A DNA stretch of 7,306 bases, taken from NCBI GenBank assembly GCA_030837445.1, contig JAUPKM010000497.1, forward strand, positions 1-7,306, in the 5' to 3' direction. The position numbers and the translations under genes were made by a program. Each line of letters begins with the position of its first letter. Position 1 is the first letter of the stretch. A model generated the notes under the pieces. It saw only the letters and a list, made by a program, of their open reading frames with translations, was not told where the DNA came from and ran no database searches. Positions 1 to 5,794 of the stretch are shown here, piece by piece. The stretch is from Actinomycetota bacterium (GTDB taxonomy: Bacteria; Actinomycetota; Actinomycetes; S36-B12; UBA10799).

Positions 1-39
1 GCTGCGCCGGTGTCATCGGGAGAAAGGAGATGCGGAGAG

Positions 40-1026
40 ATGAGACTCCGCACGCGGCGGCGTCACTTGGTGACCACCGCCGCAGTGATGCTGTCCGGAG
101 TGTCGGCGTCATTCGCGCTGCCCGCGGGCGCGCAAGCTGACACCGGCGGCGCCGACTATGTGGCGATCGGCGACTCCACGACCACTGGCAATTCGATCGC
201 GACGTGCCGGTCCGACCGGGTCACCTCGATCGACGGATGCTCCGGTCCCGCCCCGGCGAAGGCCTATCCGGACCGGATCGCCGAGGATCCCCGGTTCTCG
301 AACGTCAAGCGGATCGGAATCTGGGGGTATACCGCCGGGGAAGCGGTCATTGCCGCCAATAATGGCAAGAACGCGGAGGGCCCCTGGACCCCGCAGCTCC
401 TTGAGGCTGAAAAGGCCAAGAAGCTGGTGACCGTCTCCCTCGGTGCTAATGACATGCGGTTCGGCGACGTCAAGCGCTGGATGGCCGAATGCCTGGGAAG
501 GCAACTCACAACCGCTCGGCGCGCTACGTGCTCGGATGCGGCCAAGAAACGGGCGGAAGGTATCCGGCCTACCGTCCGGGGCATGATGAACCGCCTGGAC
601 ACGGCGAAGGCCAACGGTGCCCAGGTTGTCATCACGCTCTACTACAATCCGTACAACGCCACGAAACAGGTCGGCCCCTGGAGTGCCGCCCCGCGTGACT
701 GCACACCGTTCTGGGCGATGTCCGAGATCATCTCCGGTCAGCTGAACCGGGTGCTGTCCGAGGAAGCCACGAAGCACGGCTTCACGCTGGCCGACCTGAG
801 GCCTCGGTTCGCCGGTCACGGTGCCGGAGCCAAGGACAGCTATGTCTTCGGGACCGAGTGCGACGTGGTCAAGGCCGCTCCCGCCGCATCGTTCAACCTC
901 CGATGGCCGCCGCAGAAGTCACCCGTCAACATCAGCCAGGCCGAGATGGCCTTCCGTTTCGACCCGCATCCCAACGCCAAGGGCACGCAGGCCCAGGCCG
1001 ACCAGATCCTCACGGTGGTGAAGTGA
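40..1026 (+). CDS. Secreted SGNH/GDSL-family hydrolase (lipase/esterase-like)
   Basis: A 328-residue exported serine hydrolase, probably cleaving ester bonds outside the cell. Seen: an Arg-rich N-terminus, a hydrophobic stretch at about 10-29 and a signal peptidase site after AQA (residue 33). The SGNH blocks are in order: block I VAIGDST with nucleophile Ser46, a block II-like glycine around GYTAG (96-100), block III GAND (135-138), and block V DPH with Asp308 and His310. Six cysteines (56, 67, 151, 164, 221, 274) in the mature part could form three disulfides, as known for the Streptomyces SEST-type esterases. The ATG at 40 is preferred because AAAGGAGA (23-30) lies about nine bases before it. 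A GTG at 10 in the same frame would add ten residues ahead of the signal peptide and has no ribosome site in view. The stop overlaps the next start, so the two genes are probably cotranslated. The substrate cannot be told from sequence. Family assignment is firm. Confidence 0.9.
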   Translation: MRLRTRRRHLVTTAAVMLSGVSASFALPAGAQADTGGADYVAIGDSTTTGNSIATCRSDRVTSIDGCSGPAPAKAYPDRIAEDPRFSNVKRIGIWGYTAGEAVIAANNGKNAEGPWTPQLLEAEKAKKLVTVSLGANDMRFGDVKRWMAECLGRQLTTARRATCSDAAKKRAEGIRPTVRGMMNRLDTAKANGAQVVITLYYNPYNATKQVGPWSAAPRDCTPFWAMSEIISGQLNRVLSEEATKHGFTLADLRPRFAGHGAGAKDSYVFGTECDVVKAAPAASFNLRWPPQKSPVNISQAEMAFRFDPHPNAKGTQAQADQILTVVK

Positions 1027-1841
1027 TGAGACGATCGCGAGTGATCCGGGTGGTGATGGCCTCGGTGCTGATCGGTGCGGGCGCGATCACTGTGCAGCAG
1101 ACGGCCTTCGCCAGTCGCACGCCTGGTATCAACCATTCGTCGCCACGGCCAGATCGGCCAAAGCCGATGGACCCAACCCTTGCCGACGGGATCGCCACGT
1201 TCTCGCGGACGGCGACCTTGAAGCAGGTCTCCGACGCCTGCACCGCCACCGCGAACGACACCCGACATGGTGCCGTCGTCCTCACCAAAGGATTGCGCGA
1301 TCGCAAGGTGAACGTCACTTTCACGGTGCCGTGCGCGGTTCAACTGCCGAAGACGGCGACGTTCGAGGTCGATCAGGTGAAGGTGACCTCCAAGACGCTG
1401 AACCTCGCCGACGGCGCTTTCGGCGCCGGCACCAACAGGGTGTCCATCACCGGATCCCGTTTCACCGGGGACGGCGGCTCCGGCCTGCTGATCCAACTGA
1501 CCGACTTCCGCGACCGGATCGAGGTCAAGGGCAGCACACTGACCTACCCTCTGGGGATCAATCTCGTCGCCAGCGGGGACCGCGTCCTGCCGGACTCCGG
1601 GGGTTCGATTCTCGCCGAACACACGACCTTCGTGGCGAAGGGTCCGGACGGTGACGGGGTGACAATTATGGCCTCAACCGAACGAGGGGAGATCCTCGTG
1701 CGCGACCCCGTCTTCGCCGGCGACGCGGTCGCCGTCGTGTCCGATCGCTGCACCCTGCGTACCGGTGGCCGGTCGGTGAGCTGCAGCGCATCGTCCTACG
1801 CTAAGGACCTACGCAAGCAGGCGAAGACCGCGAGGCGATAG
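1026..1841 (+). CDS. Exported protein of unknown function, possibly beta-helix-like
   Basis: A 271-residue protein I do not recognise. Residues 1-29 form a signal peptide: RRSR at the N-terminus, a hydrophobic core and an AFA cleavage site after residue 29. The next 30 residues are Pro- and Arg-rich and probably disordered. From about residue 95 to 245 there are short, regularly spaced beta-strand-like segments rich in Val, Thr, Gly and Asn (for example VSITGSRFTGDG and FEVDQVKVTSKTLNLADG), which resembles the rhythm of right-handed parallel beta-helix proteins. Four cysteines (72, 103, 242, 253) may make two disulfides, and the tail is strongly basic. No catalytic motif is visible. The start is the ATG whose A is the last base of the hydrolase stop codon. 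There is no good separate ribosome site, so translation is probably coupled to the hydrolase. It is likely a secreted partner of that enzyme; the beta-helix reading is inference. Confidence 0.75.
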   Translation: MRRSRVIRVVMASVLIGAGAITVQQTAFASRTPGINHSSPRPDRPKPMDPTLADGIATFSRTATLKQVSDACTATANDTRHGAVVLTKGLRDRKVNVTFTVPCAVQLPKTATFEVDQVKVTSKTLNLADGAFGAGTNRVSITGSRFTGDGGSGLLIQLTDFRDRIEVKGSTLTYPLGINLVASGDRVLPDSGGSILAEHTTFVAKGPDGDGVTIMASTERGEILVRDPVFAGDAVAVVSDRCTLRTGGRSVSCSASSYAKDLRKQAKTARR

Positions 1842-1863
1842 CGGACGACGAGACCTTGGGGAA

Positions 1864-1923
1864 CGAGGACAGACGCGTGGACGTGCCACACCCGGATCCG
1901 TGCGTCTGGCCTCGCTGTCCTCG
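1864..1923 (+). terminator. Stem-loop after the hydrolase operon, possible terminator
   Basis: The arms CGAGGACAG (1864-1872) and CTGTCCTCG (1915-1923) are perfect reverse complements. Smaller nested pairs AGACGC (1871-1876) with GCGTCT (1902-1907) and GTGG (1877-1880) with CCAC (1886-1889) could fold inside. It starts 22 bases after the stop of the exported-protein gene, which suits a transcription end. There is no T-tract, so this is not a classical rho-independent terminator, and chance pairing in GC-rich DNA is possible. Confidence 0.35.
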
Positions 1924-1943
1924 CCGCCTTCAGGGAGACGGAT

Positions 1944-1996
1944 GCGAGACGTAGGCGTTCCCGGTCTCCCGCTGATTCTGCTGGGGGAGCCGGTGA
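1944..1996 (+). pseudogene. Decayed 3' end of a second methyltransferase gene
   Basis: Read in the frame used by the intact methyltransferase at 3934-3986, this stretch still gives AFPVS, a final WGSR and a TGA at 1994-1996, in the same places as the intact gene's ending. It carries in-frame stops at TAG 1952-1954 and TGA at 1973-1975. The upstream body of the gene is not recognisable before about 1931, so only the tail remains. It ends six bases before the grpB start, which suggests that the ancestral order was methyltransferase then grpB, closely spaced in one transcript. Confidence 0.75.
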
Positions 1997-2030
1997 CGCG
2001 GGATGAGTGAGGACCTGTCGCGGATGTCCC
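1944..2030 (+). repeat. Left copy of an 87-bp methyltransferase/grpB junction repeat
   Basis: This segment aligns without gaps to 3934-4020 (constant offset 1990), with 77 of 87 positions identical by hand count. Its first part corresponds to the last codons of the methyltransferase gene. Its last part is the true start of the grpB gene, with ATG at 2003. The identity stops soon after base 2030, inside grpB, and fades on the left before 1944. In this copy the methyltransferase part is dead and the grpB part is alive. Confidence 0.9.
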
Positions 2031-2578
2031 TGGAGGAGCTGTGGCGGTTGTTCCCGGTCGTGTTGCGTGACAACGATCCGGGATATCGGCACTGGTACGA
2101 CGATGAAGCGCGGCGTTTGCATAGGCTGCTGGGCGACAGGGTGGTGCGGCTCAGCCATATCGGCAGCACGGCGGTTCCCGGGCTGCGGGCCAAGCCGACG
2201 GTGGACCTGCTCCTGGAGACGGAGGCCCTCGGCGACTCCGAACGGCTCGCGGGAGAACTACGTGCCGCGGGGTGGACGGTGATGTCCGCCCAGCGTGACC
2301 CCTTCCCTCAGATCTCGCTGAACAAGGGGTACACGCCGGACGGTTTCGCGGACAAGGTTTTCCACCTGCACGTCCGCCAACCCGGGGACTGGGGTGAGCC
2401 CTACTTCCGTGACTACCTGATCGACCACTCGGACGTCGCCGCCGAGTACGCGACTCTCAAGACCGTCCTGGCGGCCCGGTTCACGTACGACCGAGATGCC
2501 TACACGACGGCGAAGGCCGATTTCGTCACTCGGGTCACGAGGCTGGCACGTCAGGCGTATTCGGGCCGCTACCGATAG
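2003..2578 (+). CDS. GrpB family protein (UPF0157, nucleotidyltransferase-like fold)
   Basis: A 191-residue cytoplasmic protein of the GrpB/UPF0157 family, whose biochemical role is not established; the family is related in fold to nucleotidyltransferases and sometimes occurs fused to dephospho-CoA kinase. Seen: the signature HIGSTAVPGLRAKPTVDLLL at residues 52-71 with Gly54-Ser55 and Asp68, then FHLHV (120-124), FRDYL (135-139), and the C-terminal helix pattern ending AKADFVTRV (170-178). Its length fits the usual 170-200 residues. The start chosen is ATG 2003, with GGGGAG at 1984-1989 about 13 bases upstream. ATG 2024 (residue 8), preceded by TGAGGA at 2007-2012, is a credible alternative, since many relatives begin near the ELWRLFP segment. 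Its 5' end lies inside the 87-bp repeat and it follows the remnant of a methyltransferase gene. Confidence 0.88.
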   Translation: MSEDLSRMSLEELWRLFPVVLRDNDPGYRHWYDDEARRLHRLLGDRVVRLSHIGSTAVPGLRAKPTVDLLLETEALGDSERLAGELRAAGWTVMSAQRDPFPQISLNKGYTPDGFADKVFHLHVRQPGDWGEPYFRDYLIDHSDVAAEYATLKTVLAARFTYDRDAYTTAKADFVTRVTRLARQAYSGRYR

Positions 2579-2627
2579 CTTCGCAGCGAGGCGAACGTCT
2601 GAGTCAAGCCCCTCCAAGGTCGTGGAT

Positions 2628-2970
2628 ATGTTCACCCTGGAGTCCGCCGGGCTGCGGTGGACGGTAGACAACGTCAGGCACGACCAAGCCGTCGGATCGA
2701 GCGATGGCGATCATGGAACGAGGGTGCGGTGGGAGATTGATCCGGACACCACCCGTTCGATAGCGGACGTCTTCGGTGAATACACCGAAGATCATGAATT
2801 TACGCGGACTCGAACCGTCGTGCGGCGTTTTTGGCTTCGGCGTCAGATTCATCAGCCGGTCTGAGGCCAAGCCCCTGATGCGAGGGCTGGACCGCTTCCG
2901 TCATGTGACCGTGGACTTTACGGGGGTCGAGGAGGTCGGGTTTTCCCGGTCCTTTCTCACCGAGCGGTGA
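2628..2970 (+). pseudogene. Frameshifted, truncated DUF4325 (STAS-like) protein gene
   Basis: Two consecutive frames read as one protein. The first (2628-2825) gives TRVRWEIDPDTTRSIADVF and later FTRTRTVVR. The second, one base on (from 2827), continues FISRSEAKPLMRGLDRF and then VTVDFTGVEEVG. From memory this is the core of the DUF4325 STAS-like domain, where an LF-like segment joins TVV to the ISRSEAK segment. The break lies at the CGGCGTTTTTGG run (2823-2834), equivalent to one extra base. Family members go on after EEVG with a helix containing FADE; here it becomes SFLTER and a stop at 2968-2970, so the C-terminus is lost too. The segment before the domain (GLRWTVDNVRHDQA) may be the tail of an N-terminal ATPase-like domain. 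The ATG at 2628 marks where the readable part begins and is not a proven start. A sequencing error could explain the frameshift but not the missing end. Confidence 0.65.
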
Positions 2971-3005
2971 TGAGTAGCCACACGTTGCAGGAACGGGTAA
3001 CGGAT

Positions 3006-3041
3006 CACAACCCTGCGTGATCAGGCTTGTGTTTTTGTTCT
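3006..3041 (+). terminator. Probable rho-independent terminator
   Basis: CACAA-c-CCTG (3006-3015) pairs with CAGG-c-TTGTG (3022-3031) around a six-base loop, with one C/C mismatch. TTTTTGTTCT (3032-3041) follows directly, the longest T-rich run in this part of an otherwise GC-rich window. It sits 36 bases after the end of the DUF4325 pseudogene and before the methyltransferase, so it would end transcripts from the grpB/DUF4325 side. The remaining bases between here and 3183 hold no gene I can support. Confidence 0.6.
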
Positions 3042-3182
3042 GTCAGGACGCAGCTGGCGAGGTCGGACATACTCGGAGGGTGCACCAGCAGGAGTCTCTC
3101 GGGGTCTCGCTGAGGGAATGGCGGGAGTGGAGGTCATCGGCCTCGGCCGGTCTGAGCCTCCGCGAAGGGAAGGGTTGAGAAG

Positions 3183-3986
3183 ATGGCGGCAACGCCTGAT
3201 TGGATGGCCGCGGCGGCGGCGATGGAGGCGACCATTCCCTCGACGACGCCGGTGGCGCAGGCGCTGTTGAGCCGTCTGCCTGCGCTGGCGTCCGGTGCGC
3301 GCGTCGTCGATCTGGCGTGCGGCACCGGCCACCCGACGCTGATGGTGGCGCGCACCCGGCCGGAGGCGGACGTCGTCGGCGTCGATGTCACGACGGCTCT
3401 GGTGGAGTTGGCGGCCGAGAAGGCGCTCCGGGAGAAGGCGGGGAACGTCTCCTTCCGGATCATGAACGTGGAGTCACTGGACTTTCCGGACGCGAGTGTC
3501 GACGCCGTCGTGTCGCAGTTCGGGGTGCTGCAACACGGCGATCCAGAGCGTTCGGCCGCCGAACTGGCCCGGGTGATGCGACCCGCCGGACCTTTCAGCA
3601 TCGCCACCTGGGATGTCGTGGAACGTAACACGCTCATCTCGGTGGTGAGCCGAGTTCTCGCGGCGTTCGCGCCGTCCGAAATCCTGCCGGACTTCTCGGA
3701 GTCCGACGCCCTGGCGACACCTGGTTTCCGCGAGAAACTGCTACGTGATGCCGGGGTTTCTCTCGTGGAGACCGAGCTGCTCGACTACACCATCACGCTT
3801 CCCCATGACGGGGCTCTACTTGGCGTTCTCGCCCAGCCCGCCACGTTCGGCAGGGCATTCGCCTCGCTCGACCCGGTCCGGCAGAACGAGCTGCTGGAAC
3901 GGTTGCGCGACGTGGCGGCTCGTTACCGACAGGGCGAGGCGTATGCGTTCCCGGTGTCCTGCCGACTCTTCTGGGGGAGCCGGTGA
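3183..3986 (+). CDS. Class I SAM-dependent methyltransferase
   Basis: A 267-residue cytoplasmic methyltransferase of the UbiE/Methyltransf_11 type; the substrate is unknown. Seen: the SAM-binding motif I VVDLACGTGH (41-50), the acidic end of strand beta-2 in VVGVD (64-68, Asp68), the post-I segment FPDASVDAVVSQFGVLQ (101-117), and the motif LARVMRPAG (128-136) that usually precedes strand beta-5. The C-terminal 100 residues, with YTITLP and a late AFPVS, resemble the extra region of small-molecule methyltransferases. ATG 3183 is supported by GAAGGGAAGGG at 3164-3174. The N-terminus (MAATPDWMAAAAAMEA) is low in complexity. The last 53 bases of the gene lie in the 87-bp repeat, whose other copy is a dead version of this same ending. 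No promoter is clear in the 140 bases upstream. Confidence 0.88.
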   Translation: MAATPDWMAAAAAMEATIPSTTPVAQALLSRLPALASGARVVDLACGTGHPTLMVARTRPEADVVGVDVTTALVELAAEKALREKAGNVSFRIMNVESLDFPDASVDAVVSQFGVLQHGDPERSAAELARVMRPAGPFSIATWDVVERNTLISVVSRVLAAFAPSEILPDFSESDALATPGFREKLLRDAGVSLVETELLDYTITLPHDGALLGVLAQPATFGRAFASLDPVRQNELLERLRDVAARYRQGEAYAFPVSCRLFWGSR

Positions 3987-4020
3987 CGGGGGACGAGTGA
4001 GGACCTGCCGCGGATGTCCC
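3934..4020 (+). repeat. Right copy of the junction repeat, with a dead grpB start
   Basis: This is the partner of 1944-2030. The first 53 bases are the live 3' end of the methyltransferase gene. After its TGA, the sequence that matches the beginning of grpB has ACG at 3993-3995 where the live copy has ATG. The following codons still read SEDLPRMS, compared with SEDLSRMS in the live GrpB, and then all similarity ends at 4020. So this copy keeps the methyltransferase but only a start-less stub of grpB. Confidence 0.9.
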
Positions 4021-4284
4021 GGCCGGTATGCCTCGCCGGGTTCCAGAGGCGGTCGCAGCACTCGTGATCGACCGGGAGCGCCGCAGGGGTCGGCGGGGGA
4101 TGCGGACTTGGCGTAGGGGGACGTCGGACCTTGACGGCGGGTACTCTGGCCGCCTGGCTTCGCGAACCCCACAGCCCGGTCGGTAGTCCGGGCGGCCACC
4201 GTCGTGGTGGCTCGTCGCCCGCTCGCGCGGGAACCGGTGAACGCCAGGCATGTCCGCATGCCTGCGCACCGGAGGTCGCTGATC
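4021..4284 (+). promoter_or_regulatory. Hairpin-rich leader region of the yjdF gene
   Basis: The stretch from 4021 to about 4140 holds nothing I can name. From 4147 to 4264 there is a run of inverted repeats: TGGCCGCC (4147-4154) with GGCGGCCA (4191-4198); GCCCGG (4174-4179) with CCGGGC (4188-4193); CCACC (4196-4200) with GGTGG (4206-4210); CCCGC (4218-4222) with GCGGG (4227-4231); and CAGGCATG (4245-4252) with CATGCCTG (4257-4264) around the loop TCCG. The first pair overlaps the second and third, so they exclude each other. The ribosome site GGAGG (4271-4275) follows the last hairpin by six bases. This could be a regulatory leader; GC-rich DNA also gives such pairings by chance. No convincing promoter was found. 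Confidence 0.4.
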
Positions 4285-4722
4285 GTGGGATCGTCATTCA
4301 CCGTCTACTTCGACGGCACGTTCTGGGTCGGGGTCGTGGAGATCTGTGAACCGGGTGGGCAGGTCCGCGCCGCCCGCCACGTCTTCGGGGTCGAACCGAC
4401 CGCTGCCGAACTGCTCGACTTCGTCCGCCATGACGCCGGTCGGCTCCTCGACCGCGCTCTGGCCGATCCCGCTGTCCCGCCGGGGAGGGAGACGGACCCC
4501 GGTCCGCCGTCCCTCGTCAACCGCAAGCGGGCAGCCCGTCAGGCGTCCCGGGAGCAGGTCCGCTCCGGACCGTCCACGGCGGCCCAGGCAGCCCTGGCCC
4601 GTGCCCTGGAGGAGTCGGGCCGCGCCCGCCGCGCTGAGGCCCGGGCCGACGACGAGGGCCGGGAGGAGCGACGCCGGCAGGCGAAGGTCGACAAGCGCAA
4701 GGCCAGACACCGCGGGCGGTAG
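4285..4722 (+). CDS. yjdF: YjdF family protein (DUF2992)
   Basis: A 145-residue cytoplasmic protein of the YjdF/DUF2992 family, with no established enzymatic role. Seen: the family's N-terminal block FTVYFDGTFWVGVVE (5-19), then VRAARHVFGVEPTAAELLDF (27-46), a middle Pro/Gly linker, NRKRAARQASREQ (79-91), and a highly charged helical tail from about 98 to 145 rich in Arg, Glu and Lys, ending KARHRGR. Order and length match Bacillus YjdF. The GTG at 4285 is chosen because GGAGG lies nine bases before it and because it starts the protein at the family's usual point. Upstream in-frame starts (GTG 4204, ATG 4258) would add residues with no family likeness, and ATG 4258 lies inside a perfect hairpin. 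In Firmicutes yjdF is often under a riboswitch that binds azaaromatic compounds; whether the leader here does something similar is open. Confidence 0.88.
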   Translation: MGSSFTVYFDGTFWVGVVEICEPGGQVRAARHVFGVEPTAAELLDFVRHDAGRLLDRALADPAVPPGRETDPGPPSLVNRKRAARQASREQVRSGPSTAAQAALARALEESGRARRAEARADDEGREERRRQAKVDKRKARHRGR

Positions 4723-4811
4723 CTGGGGCCTGCGGTTCAGGACCCGGCGCGAAGTGATCATCAGCGGACCGCGTGCCTTGATCCCTCACCAGGCGCACCT
4801 CGCCTACGTCG

Positions 4812-4842
4812 ATGCCGGGTATCCGACCCGCCCTCCCGGCAT
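4812..4842. terminator. Stem-loop 1 between convergent genes
   Basis: ATGCCGGG (4812-4819) and CCCGGCAT (4835-4842) are perfect 8-bp arms around a 15-base loop. It lies 90 bases after the yjdF stop and only three bases before a second, larger hairpin. The two flanking genes converge here, so a shared terminator region is the simplest reading. No T-tract is present. Confidence 0.45.
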
Positions 4843-4845
4843 GAA

Positions 4846-4903
4846 GGAATCAGTGTGTGCAGTTGCTGTCGTTATCGCGACGGTGATTGCACACCCTGAT
4901 TCC
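4846..4903. terminator. Long near-perfect stem-loop between convergent genes
   Basis: A 58-base inverted repeat. GGAATCAG (4846-4853) pairs with CTGATTCC (4896-4903); after a T/C mismatch GTGTGCA (4855-4861) pairs with TGCACAC (4888-4894). GTTGC (4862-4866) can pair with GTGAT (4883-4887) using G-U wobbles, and GTCG (4868-4871) with CGAC (4878-4881), leaving a six-base loop. It is the strongest hairpin in the window and less GC-rich than its surroundings, so chance is unlikely. It may be a bidirectional terminator for yjdF and the minus-strand propeller gene, a small structured RNA, or a dispersed palindromic element. The rest of 4723-5003 shows no gene. Confidence 0.5.
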
Positions 4904-5003
4904 TCGCGGTCCGCGACTCATCCTCCTCCAGCACGGCGATCGTGAGGATCGTTCGCCCTTGTTGATCAGGTCGGCTCGCCGTCCACCGGGCGTGATCGAG
5001 AAC

Positions 5004-5783
5004 TCAGTTGACCGAAGCCGCGATGCTGACGGTCTTGGGGTTGTTGTCGAGGCGGACCCAGCCGGGGCAGCTGTTGCCAGAACAGGCCGAACCGGTCGAA
5101 CGCCAGATCCAGCCGTCATTGTGTAGCTGGTAGACGGTATCCGGCCCCGCGACGATCGCCTTGGTCTTGGGGTTGTTGTCGAGACGGACCCAGCCGGGGC
5201 AGCTGTCGCCGGAGCAGGCCGAACCGGTCGAACGCCAGATCCAGCCGTCGTTGTGGAGTTGGTAGAGGGAGTTTCCGCCGGCTGCGATGCTGACGGTCTT
5301 GGGGTTGTTGTCGAGGCGGACCCAGCCGGGGCAGCTGTCGCCGGAGCAGGCGGTTCCGGTCGAGCGCCAGATCCTGCCGTCGTTGTGGAGTTGGTAGAGG
5401 GAGTTTCCGGCGGCGACAATGCTGACGGTCTTGGGGTTGTTGTCGAGGCGGACCCAGCCGGGGCAGCTGTTGCCAGAACAGGCGGTTCCGGTCGAACGCC
5501 AGATCCAGCCGTCATTGTGCAGCTGGTAGACCGTGCTGGAACCCGCGACGATCATCTTGGTCTTGGGGTTGTTGTCCAGGCGGACCCAGCCGGGGCAGCT
5601 GTCGCCGGAGCAGGCCGAACCGGTCGAACGCCAGATCCAGCCGTCATTGTGCAGCTGGTAGAGCTGTCCCTCCGCCGCGCTGGCCGGCAAGCCCGACCCG
5701 ACAGCGACCCAGAGCGGTGCCAGCAGCGCCGTGATCACGCTCATCAGGAATACGCGTCTGCGCGTGTTCGTATACCTGAGCAT
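5004..5783 (-). CDS. Exported five-repeat beta-propeller protein (lectin-like)
   Basis: A 259-residue secreted protein built almost wholly from five 44-residue repeats. Residues 1-36 form a signal peptide with RRVFL (9-13), which fits the Tat pattern RRxFL, then a hydrophobic core and an ASA cleavage site. Each repeat reads YQLHNDG, then IWRSTG, a CxxxxC pair (CSGDSC or CSGNSC), then PGWVRLDNNPKT and a variable strand such as VSIAAGGNSL. The mature part starts inside a repeat and ends with KTVSIAASVN, so the C-terminal strand would complete the first blade: the closure expected for a five-bladed propeller of the tachylectin-2/tectonin type. Carbohydrate binding is inferred, not shown. The ten cysteines probably form one disulfide per repeat. 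ATG 5783 is chosen for its signal peptide and AAGGAG (complement of 5795-5800); the frame stays open to 6077 but has no matching start features there. Confidence 0.82.
   Translation of the reverse strand: MLRYTNTRRRVFLMSVITALLAPLWVAVGSGLPASAAEGQLYQLHNDGWIWRSTGSACSGDSCPGWVRLDNNPKTKMIVAGSSTVYQLHNDGWIWRSTGTACSGNSCPGWVRLDNNPKTVSIVAAGNSLYQLHNDGRIWRSTGTACSGDSCPGWVRLDNNPKTVSIAAGGNSLYQLHNDGWIWRSTGSACSGDSCPGWVRLDNNPKTKAIVAGPDTVYQLHNDGWIWRSTGSACSGNSCPGWVRLDNNPKTVSIAASVN
5034..5672 (-). repeat. Five tandem 132-bp coding repeats
   Basis: The landmark CTTGGGGTTGTTGTC recurs on the plus strand at 5034, 5166, 5298, 5430 and 5562, exactly 132 bases apart. The fifth unit is partial and reaches the mature N-terminus. 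The units are very alike at DNA level and differ in blocks: TTGCCAGAA (units 1 and 4) or TCGCCGGAG (2, 3 and 5), and a GCCGAA (1, 2, 5) or GCGGTT (3, 4) variant. The combinations do not follow one order, which points to gene conversion or repeat expansion within the array. Confidence 0.95.
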
Positions 5784-5794
5784 GGAAATTCTCA

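Noticed and set aside
109..819. Long open frame on the minus strand opposite the SGNH hydrolase.
   Set aside because: It is a codon-bias shadow: the plus frame has the catalytic blocks and a signal peptide, the minus product has no recognisable motif.
2770..2791. Perfect 9-bp hairpin TCTTCGGTG with CACCGAAGA around AATA.
   Set aside because: It lies within the readable codons for VFGEYTED of the DUF4325 remnant, so it is probably a by-product of coding sequence and not a separate element.
2823..2834. Programmed frameshifting at the T-run of the DUF4325 gene.
   Set aside because: There is no typical slippery heptamer, and the C-terminal end of the domain is missing as well, so plain decay is simpler.
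3041..3073. Promoter for the methyltransferase using CATACT (3068-3073).
   Set aside because: No acceptable -35 hexamer lies at 16-19 bases upstream.
3080..3178. Short open frame (32 codons) beginning HQQESLGVSLREWRE, a little like the start of actinomycete XRE/MmyB-type regulators.
   Set aside because: The likeness covers about 20 residues, and its GTG directly abuts GGAGG with no spacing, so I cannot support it as a gene or a remnant.
4131..4147. Promoter for yjdF using TTGACG (4131-4136) and TACTCT (4142-4147).
   Set aside because: Only five bases separate the two hexamers, so they cannot work as a -35/-10 pair; TACTCT alone is too weak.
5034..5672. Regular repeats as a possible CRISPR-like array.
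   Set aside because: The period is 132 bases, a multiple of three, and the units are a continuous coding frame with no unique spacers.
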